Shown: positions 1 through 11,206 of the stretch, piece after piece | How the letters are laid out: every line of letters begins with the position of its first letter | Position numbering within the stretch: the first letter of the stretch is position 1 | Source: Vespa crabro | Taxonomy: Eukaryota > Arthropoda > Insecta > Hymenoptera > Vespidae | DNA length: 64,000 nucleotides | Reading direction: 5' to 3' | NCBI RefSeq assembly: GCF_910589235.1 | Contig: NC_060961.1 | Coordinates: 3,955,001 to 4,019,000 of the forward strand | Position numbers and translations under genes: made by a program | Notes under the pieces: generated by a model | What the model saw: the letters and a program-made list of their open reading frames with translations, nothing else | The model's database searches: none | Told to the model about the DNA's origin: nothing

Positions 1-1000
1 CTTCGATCTTATCATTAATGTATTGCCGTGTAACATGTCAGATTTTCTTACTTTTTTATAAATATATTCGCAATGATCGTTACGATCAACGTAATATAAT
101 GGTTTCAATCGATTTCAACAAATGTTACATGTAAAGTAATAATTTATCAATGAACGATGACACAAGATAACATTCTAAAAATCAAATATCGATTCTAGCC
201 TATTGATTATCTATTTATCGATCCTTTTTCCTTTAATTAATAATCACGTGGGATCCTTTAATCGAACAAACGAGCAATCTCGAAATATAGAAATTTTCTT
301 GTCTTTCTTTGTACCGAAAAGAACAAAGTAAAAGGAAAGAAAAGAAAAGAGAAGAAAATAAAAAAGGAACAAGAGAATGAGAGAAAGAATTGGAACGCAC
401 ACGAAGAAGCAATATGTCACATTGCCAACGGGCGTTGGTTGCAAACATCGAGTGCTCGTGTATTCGCATCGGAGAAAGGAAAAGCACTTCCAATCAAAGG
501 CATATCTCGATACGTCCATCTCGTTCGACCGTGAATGTTTCGTGACTGAGTGAGAACCGAGTCGGCAGGAGAGTGAGGAAAAAATAAAACGTTCGGTGGT
601 CCTTTGGCTCGTAAAATTCGAACGTATGTATGTATGTATATACCATGTGTTGAACGTCGCATCGTATACTTAAGAGGGAAAGAATAAGAGAGATGGAGAA
701 AAAGAGAGAAAGGAAAAGACAGAAGAAGAAAGAAAGAAAGAGAGAGAAAGAGAAGGAGAAGAGCCTGTAGTCTGGCTCATGGAAAGGAACGAAACGATTC
801 GGTCCCAAAGGGAAGAAGAGGAGGAGGGGGACAATGTTGTAATCTCGGCAACGCGTAGGATAATTATTCAGATATTCCCGAGAAAAATGTCCGAGGTATC
901 TAGATACCTTTAATGGAGCAAGCTTTCAGCTGTTATCTGGGCAAGGCTCACTCGGGCTTTTACTCGGTCGGTCGCCTGCGCAGATAAAATATACCTCATC

Positions 1001-1051
1001 CTCTCTCTCTCTCTCTCTCTCTCTCCCTTTCTCTCTCTCTCTCTCTCTCTT

Positions 1052-1101
<50 letters not shown>
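1001..1101. repeat. Imperfect (CT)n microsatellite
   Basis: A run of about 100 bases of CT dinucleotides interrupted by CCC and TTT triplets. It explains the Arg-Glu-rich open frames seen here on the minus strand. Confidence 0.95.
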
Positions 1102-1102
<1 letters not shown>

Positions 1103-1782
1103 TCCTCTTTTTTCATCTTTTCTCTTTCTCTCGCTCCCACCCAATATAATTAACTGCTATCGAAGCGCCGTTTTTTTTTGGATCGATATTCCATTACGAG
1201 CCATTTATTTTATGCGTGCGTGATCGTCTTCGTCGTCTTCGTTGAGAGAGCTCGTCGTGAGCGATAAGAGGGAAGCAGTCAGGTACGTAGGATTCTTCGG
1301 CTAACGTCGTTATACGCAAATAATCATATGGATTCGTTTGACAACCAGTCAGAAGTGCTTGAGAATGAGAAGTAGGCATAATCTTACCATGTGATAAAGA
1401 TAAAAGATTTTCACTCGTGAAAGAGAGATTACACTGTTGGATTTAAAACTACGAATAGAATATAATGGGACTTTTATTCTCGTAAGAGAGAAAGATCCAT
1501 GGACATTTTACGAGCAATAATTTCAAGAGTACTTTCATTCTTGCAATTGCTTCCTCTTTGACCGTATTCTTTAATTAACGCGTAACAATTTTCTAAACGA
1601 TTTTGCATAAATTGATAAAACAAGAACGATCATAAATCAACATGACGAAAAAGGTTTTATCTGAAAATAACGTTCATGGAAAATCGTATGATCCAAGTCG
1701 TAAAAATCCAAGTCGATAGACGATTTTCCCTAGAATTCAAAGGCCCAGCAATTTCAGCGATCTCGTATCTCACAGTATTTGA

Positions 1783-1808
1783 TAGAGAGATAGACAGAGA
1801 GAGAGAGA

Positions 1809-1854
<46 letters not shown>

Positions 1855-1876
1855 GAGACAGAGAGAGAAAGAGAGT
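1783..1876. repeat. Imperfect (GA)n microsatellite
   Basis: GA dinucleotides with several ACA interruptions, in the opposite orientation to the (CT)n tract about 700 bases upstream, so the two could pair as an inverted repeat. Confidence 0.95.
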
Positions 1877-2722
1877 AAAGGAAAGGGATAAGGTAAGACA
1901 CGTTGGTACGGAACATCTCGTAGCAACGCTCGTTCTGATTTAGTGCGGCCAGAGCAACGGGGAAACGACATTCCCGACGAAGCTTATTTCGACGAGCGTT
2001 GAAACGGCGAAGAAAGGGAGAATGCCATGGATATCCACATGGTTATCGCATGATCGTGACGGTCCATAATTTCCCGAGTAGCCAAGTCAAAGGGATTGCT
2101 ACGGTGTTCGTTGCTGTTCGGTTCGTAAGAAAGAAGAAAACAGAGAGAAAGAGATCGAAATAGTCACCCCTTGTCGATCATTTAATGATAATCATCTATA
2201 AAGGATGCTCGATCATGATGCCTACCTCTCGACACTAGTCGATTATTTTCTTTTTCTTTTTTATTTGTTTTTTTTTTTTTATTTTTTATTTTCTACAAAA
2301 ATCATCAGTTGTACGATCAAATATTTACAACGTTCTCGTACTATCTACACACCTGTGCTAACTCTAAATAGATCGAGAATCGATCCATTTGCCCTATTTG
2401 TTTATCCTCGTAGTATTGCACCGACTCATGTTAGGTTTTGGTCTGAACCAACACAGGATAACAGGCTTTGACAGTTAGTTCGATAATTATAACGATGATA
2501 ACAGTTCTGTTAAGTAATTAATATTAAAATTACATATTTATCGTATTTTCATTGAATGAAATATTATCAATTCAAGTTATTTTTCCATTTCTATTGAATT
2601 TTTTTTATCTCTCTTCTTTTACACCTCGATACATTATGATTCAATGAGAAAGATCAATTTTGCTAAAGAAACAATTGATTTTCGAAAGTAATTGTGGTTT
2701 AAGAAAAAGTTGATTCGATTGC

Positions 2723-2751
2723 AAAAAAGAAAAAAAAAAAAAAAAAAAAGA
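2723..2751. repeat. Poly(A) tract
   Basis: An A-run of about 28 bases with one G interruption near its start. No retroposed sequence is recognisable upstream of it. Confidence 0.9.
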
Positions 2752-2959
2752 ACAAAAACATTTTCTTTATCAATCACACGTGATTTCGTCGATGAAACGG
2801 AAACGAACGGTCGACGAGCAAACGACGTTCGTTATTATCGTCTTGAAGAATGTCAACGTTTATCTAGATCCGATTGAAAATAAGAGAAAGAGAAAGGAAG
2901 ATCTGTCTTCTGCTAATTGGTAACACAAAGCTAGAAGAGACGTTTCCTTCGTCTTGTTC

Positions 2960-3045
2960 GTTTTGTTTTTCTTTCCTTTCTCTTTTTTTGTTTTCTTTTT
3001 TCTTTTCGTTTCTTTTTTTTTTTCTTTTTTTTTCTTTTTTCTTTT
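2960..3045. repeat. T-rich polypyrimidine tract
   Basis: About 85 bases of T-runs separated by single C and rare G. Low-complexity sequence; on the minus strand it reads as Lys/Arg-rich peptide with no significance. Confidence 0.9.
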
Positions 3046-3325
3046 AGTAAGATCTCTCAAGTCGAAATCAAAACGCGTTCGATAGATCGATACGTAGTTA
3101 CTTTATCATAGATAACAAGTCATATTTATCTCTTTATTATTATCACATAACGATCAATGTTGTTACAAACGATTTGATCATAAACGACTAGGAAGGCAAG
3201 CAAAGAACTCGATACCGGGCGAACGCACATCCGGGAGAGTAGAAGAAAGGTCTTGGATCCTCCCTCGTTATTCCTTCGAGAGCTCAACGACTTCGTATCG
3301 GCTTTGTATCTACAATACGAAGCCC

Positions 3326-3364
3326 GGGTCCTCTCTTTCTCTCTTTCTCTCTTTCTCTCTTTCC
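3326..3364. repeat. (CTCTCTTT)n octamer tandem repeat
   Basis: Four copies of an eight-base CT/T unit in register, distinct from the plain (CT)n tracts elsewhere. It follows a CCCGGG site. Confidence 0.85.
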
Positions 3365-4148
3365 GGCGTGCTGATTAATGAACCAGAATATTTCGTTCTC
3401 GTAGGTCGGCGAAATCGAATACTCGGAGACGAACGAGCAAACATTAATAACGACATGCTAAAGTTTACTCGACGCATTCTTTTGATCCGATCTTGGATAT
3501 ATTTAAAAACAAGTGCAACGCCAACGGTTACATCGTAATTAAGTTCTTCATTTTTTTTCTATCATACGATTAAGAACGTATAATCGTTTTTTCATAGAAT
3601 TTAATTGCTAAAGTTTAATCAATTTCGTAAGTTCGCGCTTAAAAGTGATATGAAGACGAAAAAAAAAGAAAAGAAAAAAGAAAAAAAAGAAAGAAAAAGG
3701 AATGATTTGTCTAACAAAAGGATTATTTATTGTTTGAATCAATGAGAGTACTTATTTTCCATTGTGATGGTAACCATAGTTTTTTTTTGATAAGCAATCC
3801 TTTAAACGAGAACTATTTTGGTCTAAGGCAAGCGGAAGAGAAAATGAAGGAGAAAGAAGAAGTTGGCCCGTTCAACGGTTCAACTCAGAGAAAAAGGTAA
3901 AAAGGTGAGGTTCCTTCTTTCTCAGACTTTTCATCAGCTGCGAGAATGGTTTTCGATTAAGGTGCCGGATTGGCGAAAGAGTGGATGGGAACGACCTCTC
4001 GAAGAGGTAGAAACGGAGACAAGGAACGAGGGCGGACTACGAGTGGTTAATTACGAACGTTGCCTGTAAGTCGTTGCGACGGCCAACTTCTCATTTAAGT
4101 CGTTGCTAGAGCTTCTCGATTAGTTCCCTGAGAACCGTTTGTCCATTA

Positions 4149-4180
4149 TACGAGGGTGCTTCGAAAAGTAACTGACGGGC
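4149..4180 (+). mobile_element. Mariner-like terminal inverted repeat remnant
   Basis: After a TA dinucleotide at 4149-4150 the sequence runs CGAGGGTGCTTCGAAAAGTA and on into ACTGACGGGC. This resembles the terminal repeats of many insect mariner elements, which begin CGAGGGT and carry an AAAAGTA block about 12 bases in. I could not find a convincing partner. The only CGAGGG on the opposite strand nearby is around 4422-4428, where the match stops after six bases. It is probably a solo end or a heavily deleted copy, and no transposase sequence follows. Confidence 0.35.
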
Positions 4181-4871
4181 TATCGACAAATTTCTTATAT
4201 CCAAACGTCTCAAAGTCGTTTTCCATTTCTAAAATTTTCTACATTATTATTATTTTTCTTGTCGAAATTGAAAAGAAAAATTTAAGATCGTAACAATTTT
4301 GTACCCTTAACGATTGCAAATTGTTTGGATTCTTAAGCCCAAGTTCACGTTCATAAATCTTATTATAATAACCTCGTTTGTAGTTATCTTTAATTATATT
4401 CCAAAAATATCGCCGTAATTTCCCTCGTGTTCTCTTTATCCGTAGTAAATTGACTTTTCATGGGGTTCTTCGTTCCGAAAGAAAAGAACGAAGAAAGTAA
4501 GAAAGTTTTACCGGAACTTTCTTTCCTTTTTTTCATACTCCATAATCAATTCTCAATTTTGTGCGTTGGCAAGTTTACACGTACATATATACAAAAGTTT
4601 ATCATTTTTCTCAGTCAGCGAAAAGTCATTCGCATTTGTTTACGAACGTTGAAAATCTCATCCTTTGCCATGAAGGGTGAGATATAGGAACGAAAATATC
4701 TGCTAGCTAGTATTCGTGCAATAAGATAGGGAAACCTTCTTAAGATTACCTCTCGAGTTGCCAGAGGGGAAGAAGGTTTGACCCTTCGAGCCGTCGATTC
4801 TCGCAACGGTGGGTGTCCAATTACGAAGGCTACTATAATACAGGTAGCTTCTGTTGGAGAAGAGCACGTTG

Positions 4872-4906
<35 letters not shown>

Positions 4907-5165
4907 AGAAAAAGAGACAGATGAAAGCTAGCGCAAGTCGTCGGACGAGCTATTCTCGAACGCTTCCGTGCTTGCGTCGTCCTTCGCTTCTACTTGTTAA
5001 CTCGGAAGAAGCTCAAGAAGAGGCGTCGTCCGTGTTTGTCGAGCGTTTGTCACCGGGATTTCTCGTGGCTTTAAAGCCAACGGGCTCTCGCGCTTCTCTC
5101 TCCTGCCCGATCCGTTCGTAACGACGACGAAGGTCGGACCGAAAGACGAGAATCTGTCAATCGAG
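4181..5165. other. Non-coding stretch
   Basis: AT-rich, featureless DNA from 4181 to 4440, then unique sequence of moderate GC with a short (GA)n at 4875-4903. The CpG-rich block at 4920-5120 is open in more than one frame, but none of these reads as a known protein. Confidence 0.55.
4875..4903. repeat. (GA)n microsatellite
   Basis: About 14 uninterrupted GA units. Confidence 0.95.
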
Positions 5166-5651
5166 ATGTGTGAGAGAGACACGGATCATCTCCTTCAGGA
5201 CAGAGGCTTGAACCAACTAAAGGCTTTAGCCTGTTCTCTCTTCTTATCCATCTTATCGTCGAGCATGTTTGTCAAACGAAAATCGCCGTTGTTGTCGTTG
5301 TCGTTCCCTTTGCCGTTGACGTTGCGATTACCGTTGTTGTTACCTCGTGTAGAGAGACTAACGAGACTCCTTACTTATTCTCTTCCTCCTCCGTCGATTT
5401 GGTCTCCGCCGGTCGATTTGTCTGATCTCGAGAAATCGAGGTCGTCCGATTATCTTGTGGACGAAATTTCGCAAGAGGATCGCGGTATAAACTCGTTTGT
5501 TTCTCTTGGAAACAAGCTAACCAACCAACGTGTGGTTCGTCATATTCTTGACGAAGTTAAATTAAGGGAGATCATCCTCGATTTGTCTTGGACGATTCCT
5601 CCTTTTTTGTCTGGGTATCGTAATAACATGGTTTCTCGAGTACTCGAGTAA
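5166..5651 (+). other. Open reading frame of 161 codons, coding status doubtful
   Basis: The frame starts with ATG at 5166, ends with TAA at 5649-5651, and is the longest frame in the window not built from dinucleotide repeats. Residues about 35-60 come from a degenerate GTT/GCC-type trinucleotide repeat (5282-5342) that gives a Leu/Pro-rich stretch. The last third is mixed and hydrophilic, with Asp/Glu-rich segments and no low complexity. I recognise no domain, signal peptide or membrane segment. In 64 kb of AT-rich DNA one such frame can arise by chance. No good TATA box, splice pair or AATAAA is evident close by, so this is recorded as a candidate only. Confidence 0.12.
5635..5648. other. 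Perfect 14-bp palindrome
   Basis: CTCGAGTACTCGAG equals its own reverse complement and contains two XhoI-type CTCGAG hexamers. It covers the last codons of the 5166-5651 open frame. It could be a dimeric protein-binding site or chance. Confidence 0.6.
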
Positions 5652-5839
5652 AATAATAATGATAATAACAGTAGGATTCGCGGAAAAATTTGGTCCTTTG
5701 GTTGACTCAACCGAGACTCAAACTAATGATCTTTCGCTTGCTAAACGACTGTTCTTTCAACTGAACTTCCGAGATTCTCCAACCAAATCTCCCCGCGAAT
5801 ACTTAGTAGTTACTTTGTGAAGAAATTTCGATCCAACAT

Positions 5840-5850
5840 AGTAATAATAA

Positions 5851-5881
<31 letters not shown>

Positions 5882-5884
5882 AAT
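5840..5884. repeat. (TAA)n trinucleotide microsatellite
   Basis: About 14 TAA units with one AAA interruption near the middle. Confidence 0.9.
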
Positions 5885-6178
5885 GTCCGTGCAGCTTCAT
5901 TCGCACCGCCTTGGCAATTTATTATTTGGCTGGCTAAGCGTTGTCAGCGGCTAACAGGAGAAAAAATATCACCGGTGAAAGGAAGAACGTCGCTTGATTT
6001 ATTATCCTACACCGTGCGACACACGCATTTATCGTCGACCGGATCAAGCGGTCTGAGTATCATTACGACACGAGTTGCACTAGTTTTGTGCTATTTGAGC
6101 GAAACAGATGCCACTGGTGATTACTTTTGAAATCATTTCGTTGAGAAGACAGTACGATAACTTTTTAATTAAATTCGA

Positions 6179-6195
6179 TATACCTACATACACGT

Positions 6196-6238
<43 letters not shown>
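6179..6238. repeat. Inverted repeat running into a (TA)n microsatellite
   Basis: TATACCTAC (6179-6187) is followed after six bases by its reverse complement GTAGGTATA (6194-6202), which runs straight into about 19 TA units. The arms pair perfectly over nine bases, and the (TA)n can itself fold, so a cruciform is possible. Confidence 0.8.
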
Positions 6239-6240
<2 letters not shown>

Positions 6241-6282
6241 ATCTTTTACTGATTCTAAGATCTCGAGATTTTTTCGATAATA

Positions 6283-6342
6283 CCCCCCCCCACCTTATTT
6301 CTTTTTTTTTCCTTTTTTTTCTTTTTTTTTTTTTTTTTTTTT
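6283..6342. repeat. Homopolymer C9 then poly(T)
   Basis: Nine Cs at 6283-6291 followed by T-runs from 6302 to 6342 broken by single C pairs. Confidence 0.9.
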
Positions 6343-6669
6343 ACAAAAACGTTAAACAACTCGTATTATCCGCGATTCTCCATGCCAGAGCATTTCGTTT
6401 CGTTCAAAGACAGCTAATTGAATTTCCATAGAGATACCTACGGCTTCTCCAACAAACGGATCCTAATTTATCATTCTGCGGAGCAACCATTAGAGATTAT
6501 TACGGACCTTTACACAAGACTCGTTTTTGCTCGCGTACCAGCGAACTCTCCCATTCGAGGTCCCCTAATCTAAATTAACTAAATTATTATCGTTCGAGAG
6601 AGTCGGACAGGAACGTCGAGCGAGATAGATGGTTAGATAGCTGGATAGATAGAGGGCGTGTGAGAGAAT

Positions 6670-6670
<1 letters not shown>

Positions 6671-6707
<37 letters not shown>

Positions 6708-6716
6708 AAGAGAGAC
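6671..6716. repeat. (GA)n microsatellite
   Basis: About 16 GA units with GAAA interruptions at the right-hand end. Confidence 0.95.
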
Positions 6717-7366
6717 ATGAGAAGTATGAGCACCTATGCGTATATACCGCGTTACGAGGGGAGCATTATAATTGAGTGACAAAATAAAGAAGACCAGGAT
6801 TAATTAATATCCATGTGCGAGTATATCATGTTTCGAGTTTACTCACGTAAATGTCCTTGGTCTTGAATATTCGAGCCCGATAATAGAAAAGTTTTTCGAC
6901 AAATTCATATTTGTATTATTATAAATACCTTTCGTTATTAAAGAACATATTACGATTATATTATAATGGAAATTTCGTTAATTAAAGGTACATAATTTTC
7001 ATATACTATAAATTTATCTTTAACGAATGACCTTTGTCTAAATTATCATTATTATTATTATTATTTATATTAGTTCCAGGGTGAGGTTCATAATACACTT
7101 GCCCATCTGATCCCTTCGATTTATTTGATTTTACCGTTCGTCACGTTCCAAGCGAAGATGAAAGAACGGACGAGTTGAATATCGCCAACAACAAGCAAGT
7201 CCTATCGTCTCTTCGATCTCGATATGAATTCAGCGGCGAAATGATGCATGAATTATGTAGGTAATAATTAATTAAAGTGGATGTTGATTGGTACGACGAT
7301 ATAAAGGGCAGTAAAAAGAAAGCAAAAGAAAGAGACAGAGTGTACGATAGAAAGAGAAAGAAAGAA

Positions 7367-7369
<3 letters not shown>

Positions 7370-7421
<52 letters not shown>
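7370..7421. repeat. (GA)n microsatellite
   Basis: About 26 uninterrupted GA units, preceded by a GAAA-rich lead-in from 7317. Confidence 0.95.
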
Positions 7422-7424
<3 letters not shown>

Positions 7425-8099
7425 TGATTTTATTACTCGAGGAAAGAAACGAAACTAGTATAATTTTCATTAGTTACTAACGGATAATCGAAATGGATAA
7501 AGATCTAAAAGTTAGAAGATATGTGCTCGAGTTGTTGCTTTAGTGAAATTTTTATTACTCTCTTCTATTTCTTTCCTTATTTTCCGCGGATCGATGCGAT
7601 CTGTTTTAATTCAATTGAATCGAGACGAGGGAAACGACCGCTCGTAATTCGTCGGGTAGTCTCGTGACAAACGTCCGGCACCTTCGGCAATGCTCGCGTA
7701 CTTATTTAGGACGGATTAAGAAATCTCAGCTTCTTTCGTTGTCCTCCTTTTCCTTCGAGTCCCTCTCTCTCTCCGATTCGATTACGCTTCGTTCTTAAGA
7801 CGAGAAAGAGGCGAGAGAAAAGAAAGAGAAAGAGAAGGAGGAAAAGAAAAAGAAGATAGAGATGGTTCGAAAGGGTCCGTTAACAACCCACCATCTTTTC
7901 GACGACATCGAAAAGTTTCCCTCTTTTCGCAAACGTCGTACTTCTTCGCATAGAACGAGGATTACAGTACCGGTAAAACGCTACCAACGCTTTATAAGGA
8001 TATCGAATGATCCAGTCATTAAAAACTCTTCCGAGTTTAACGTTAATTTATTTTTATTCTTATCATTTATTCTACGATAAAGTATAGAAATATTCGATT

Positions 8100-8100
<1 letters not shown>

Positions 8101-8133
<33 letters not shown>
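8101..8133. repeat. Compound (CA)7(TA)9 microsatellite
   Basis: Seven CA units pass directly into nine TA units, an alternating purine-pyrimidine tract. Confidence 0.9.
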
Positions 8134-8584
8134 GGAAAGTATCAATGTCGAGTATAAATATCAATCAATTCAATTTTGATTCATCCATTTATAACTGGAA
8201 ATTCGAAAATATAGGATTTTTATAATATTATCAATAATTATTAATTCTATTTATATATTATTGGAACGCACATACACTCATGCAGAAGGAATACTTGAAG
8301 GAATATAGTCAATAACCTTACGTTAAATACACATACCAGAGCATACTTTCGTGTAAATTGGTTGGTAGACTATACGGTTAAACCAACCGCTTATTTCATG
8401 TACCATACTATGAGCTCTTTGTAACTTGGCAAGCGTGTACGAAGCATTTTAAGCTTTTTCCCTTCGGGCGATGGTAACTCGGAACGTTCTGTGTTCTTCT
8501 TCGTTCAAGAGAGAGGCAGCAGTTGGGATTCGCCTTCTCCTTCATCCTTTCCATCGACTTTGCTTCGAGAGCAGAAAATAGGAA

Positions 8585-8639
8585 GAAAGAGAGAGTGAGA
8601 GAGAGAGAGAGAGAAAGATAGAGAGAGAGAGAGAGAGAG
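8585..8639. repeat. Imperfect (GA)n microsatellite
   Basis: GA units with a GTGA and GATA interruption. Confidence 0.9.
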
Positions 8640-9175
8640 TTGAAGCAAGTAAATTTTCGTTATTCATGGAATAGCGATTCTGCTGTCTTCCCTTTACGCT
8701 CCTCTCTTCTTATTTTACGCGCGATACATCGTCGGTGATCCTTATATCAATTTATATACTCGAACAATTTCAATGATTGCTTTTTGGAAAAAAAAAAAAA
8801 ATAAATATTTAATATTTTACATTATTACGAAGAAAATCGTAGTCCGTGTTATCTTCAGACAAAATACAAAAACTATACGAAAAACAAATCTCGTCGGTAT
8901 CATTGATATATTATTTCACGTCGAATTAATTCGCTTAGCTCTAATAATGACATTGGCAGACAATAAGAAGAAAAAACGTAGATAAATTTATCGGAGACGT
9001 TGGAAGGACTTCTTTTCCAAGAAAGGGCTAAACGTTGGGTTAAAAGCATATAGTCTACTAGGTATATAAATCTCGAAGAGTCAGCGACAGATGTTCGAAG
9101 GTCGATAAACGTGGTCGTCATTCATAGAACGTCTTACGATACTTACTCCAATTTTGAAGCTTTTTCGAAGGTGTT

Positions 9176-9223
9176 GAGAAGAAGAAGAAGAAGAAGAAGA
9201 AGAAGAAAAAGAAGAAGAAAAAG
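9176..9223. repeat. (GAA)n trinucleotide microsatellite
   Basis: About 15 GAA units, with AAA interruptions in the right half. It encodes poly-Ser, poly-Arg or poly-Lys runs in different frames, which are not evidence of a gene. Confidence 0.95.
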
Positions 9224-9862
9224 ATCCATTGCGAATGAAAACTATCGCGGCGAACATTTTAGAAAAGTAGAGTTGACGGCGAAAGTGTCGTAGGTGTGTC
9301 CGGATGGTCGTGCATCGGCTTTTAACGAGAATCAAGGGGAAAGTTTCTAAGGGCACTTTCAAGGGTCGTCGAAAGGCTCGCTCGCGCATTATTCGTCGGC
9401 CGTTGGATGAGGCGAGCCGTTATGGTGGCAACGACTATACTACCACGTTGATCCATCTTCTCTTCAACCTTCTCTTTTACTATCCCTTTCTCTCTCTTTC
9501 TCTTTCACCTTTTTATCTTTTTCCGCTCACCCGCAGCTCGCCATCTTCATTATGAGAACCTCTCGGACCGCGTTAACTTATTAGCCGTGCGAAGTGCAAG
9601 CATTAACTCGAGAGAAGAGGATCGTCCTCGTGGAATTCGCAGTACAGCGAAAAGCTCGATTCTTTGCCGTCGACGTCTACGCGTCGCTCGTGCCACGTTA
9701 AGAAAAAGAGAAGAATGATAAGCATATATAGGAAAGCTACGGAGTTAAAAGTAGTTGAAGAGTGAATGAAAATACTCGAGAAGTGCTTCATGAATTCGTA
9801 GATATTTCAAAATTATACTATGTATTTATATATGTACATATATATACAGCGTGACAGCGTGA

Positions 9863-9863
<1 letters not shown>

Positions 9864-9894
<31 letters not shown>
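9864..9894. repeat. (TA)n microsatellite
   Basis: About 15 TA units within a longer AT-rich stretch. Confidence 0.9.
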
Positions 9895-9896
<2 letters not shown>

Positions 9897-10151
9897 ACAT
9901 ATATATGGTAGTGCAAGTTCTTTCTCTTTAATTTTGGAACAGAGTAAAGCTTGTAGCTGTACCTTTCTCTTTGATTTAAAAGCCAAATGTATGAGTGGAG
10001 AGTAGTACGAATTCGTTTATATTCTTTGTTCGGATTTTCTATTCTTTTTCCTTTTTATATTATATAATCTACTTTAATGTAATTAGCATTAGATTTACTT
10101 ATATTCAATAATATTTATATAAAATATACTTAGATTTACGAATATAATTAA

Positions 10152-10178
10152 TCTCTCTCTCTCTCTCTCTCTCTCTCT
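10152..10178. repeat. (CT)n microsatellite
   Basis: About 13 CT units, facing a (GA)-rich block 330 bases to the right. Confidence 0.95.
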
Positions 10179-10486
10179 TTGTTTCTCGAATCGCTATATT
10201 TCTTAAATGATCGTCTGTGTCGTCGACCAACACGAATGACTGTTTACTCGTACGATGAATCGAATGAGAAAAAAAACGGAAGGACGAGGGAAGAGAAGAA
10301 ACTCTATTTTCGCGTGAAATAACTTAAAAAAAAAAAAAAAAGAAGTTCCATTACGAGTGGAGGAAGGTTTGTAAACAGCACATTTGAGGGTACGTCGAGA
10401 AAAATTCGAAGGAAAAGAAGAGGAGTAATTCGAGGAAGAAAGAGTAGGATGCGAGTAGCTATTTGGTGGATGGACAAATGGACGAG

Positions 10487-10523
10487 AAAAGAGGAGAAGA
10501 GAGGAAGAGAGAGAGGTAGAGAT

Positions 10524-10557
<34 letters not shown>

Positions 10558-10586
10558 GGATAGAGGAAGAGGAAGATAGAGAGATG
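10487..10586. repeat. Purine-rich GA repeat block
   Basis: One hundred bases almost entirely A and G on the plus strand, including (GA)n cores. An uninterrupted homopurine strand of this sort can form triplex DNA. Confidence 0.9.
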
Positions 10587-11130
10587 GAATAGTGAAAGAA
10601 CGAACGTTAAAACGAAAGAAGGAAGGACAGAGAGAAATACTACGGAGACTCCCTTTGGTAACTCAACTTTTGAAAACAGTGAAAGTCATTTAAAGTTTGC
10701 CTCGCGTTTGCGTCACCTCTCTCATTTTCCGTACCCTCCGATCTCGTCATCCCTTTGCTCCTTCCCTTCTTTACTTTTCTACCCACTCCATTTCTTTCTT
10801 CCTTCCTCCTTTTTCTATTCGCACGTTTCAAGATCAAGCGTACACGCGTAGTCGACTAGAAGAAGCAAGCGTACGATCGCTAAATCCTCTACTGTTCGAC
10901 GCCCCAGAGAGATACGCTCGAAATTTCAGATTCGACTACCCTAACTCTCTTTTCCTTTTTTCCTTTTTCCCTTTTTTCTCAGCTTCTACTTCTTCGACGA
11001 GTCAACGAGATTCACTTCAAGATCGACTTGTCTTCTATCTCGGTGGTGCGAGGTTTGCCAAATGTGCGTACAAGTAGAGAAGGAATACTTGTAAGGATTT
11101 CACCGTTTGCATTTTTAAGCACTTACTTAT

Positions 11131-11149
11131 TCTCTCTCTTTCTCTCTCT

Positions 11150-11196
<47 letters not shown>

Positions 11197-11206
11197 TTCT
11201 CTTTCT
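11131..11206. repeat. (CT)n microsatellite
   Basis: An imperfect pyrimidine lead-in followed by about 17 pure CT units. Confidence 0.95.

Larger units (their letters stand above)
1..4140. other. Non-coding stretch with microsatellites
   Basis: No gene was recognised. The first 240 bases are AT-rich. From 420 to 1000 and 1890 to 2200 the sequence is unique and CpG-rich. The rest is interrupted by (CT)n at 1001, (GA)n at 1783, poly(A) at 2723, a pyrimidine tract at 2960-3045 and an octamer repeat at 3326. Two purine-rich stretches (300-380 and 660-820) give spurious open frames. From 3370 to 3650 and 3710 to 4140 there is unique sequence without visible signals. Confidence 0.6.
5652..9170. other. 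Non-coding stretch with microsatellites
   Basis: No gene was recognised. It holds (TAA)n at 5840, a small inverted repeat with (TA)n at 6179-6238, C- and T-runs at 6283-6342, (GA)n at 6671, 7370 and 8585, and (CA)n(TA)n at 8101. Unique blocks lie at 5885-6170, 6360-6660, 7490-8095 and 8340-8580. The block at 8640-9170 is AT-rich. Confidence 0.6.

Noticed and set aside
910..1144. Arg-Glu-rich open frames over the (CT)n/(GA)n tract, and many like it (for example 1676-1891, 22297-22731, 27265-27501, 37719-37913, 59231-59413)
   Set aside because: Dinucleotide repeats are open in several frames on both strands. The peptides are only Arg-Glu, Leu-Ser or similar, with no sequence beyond the repeat that looks like protein.
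4422..4428. CGAGGG on the minus strand as possible right end of the mariner-like element at 4149
   Set aside because: Similarity to the left end stops after six bases and no TA follows at the expected place.
6075..6084. TTGCACTAGT, resembling the 5' part of miR-92
   Set aside because: The match ends after ten bases and the flanks do not form a precursor hairpin.
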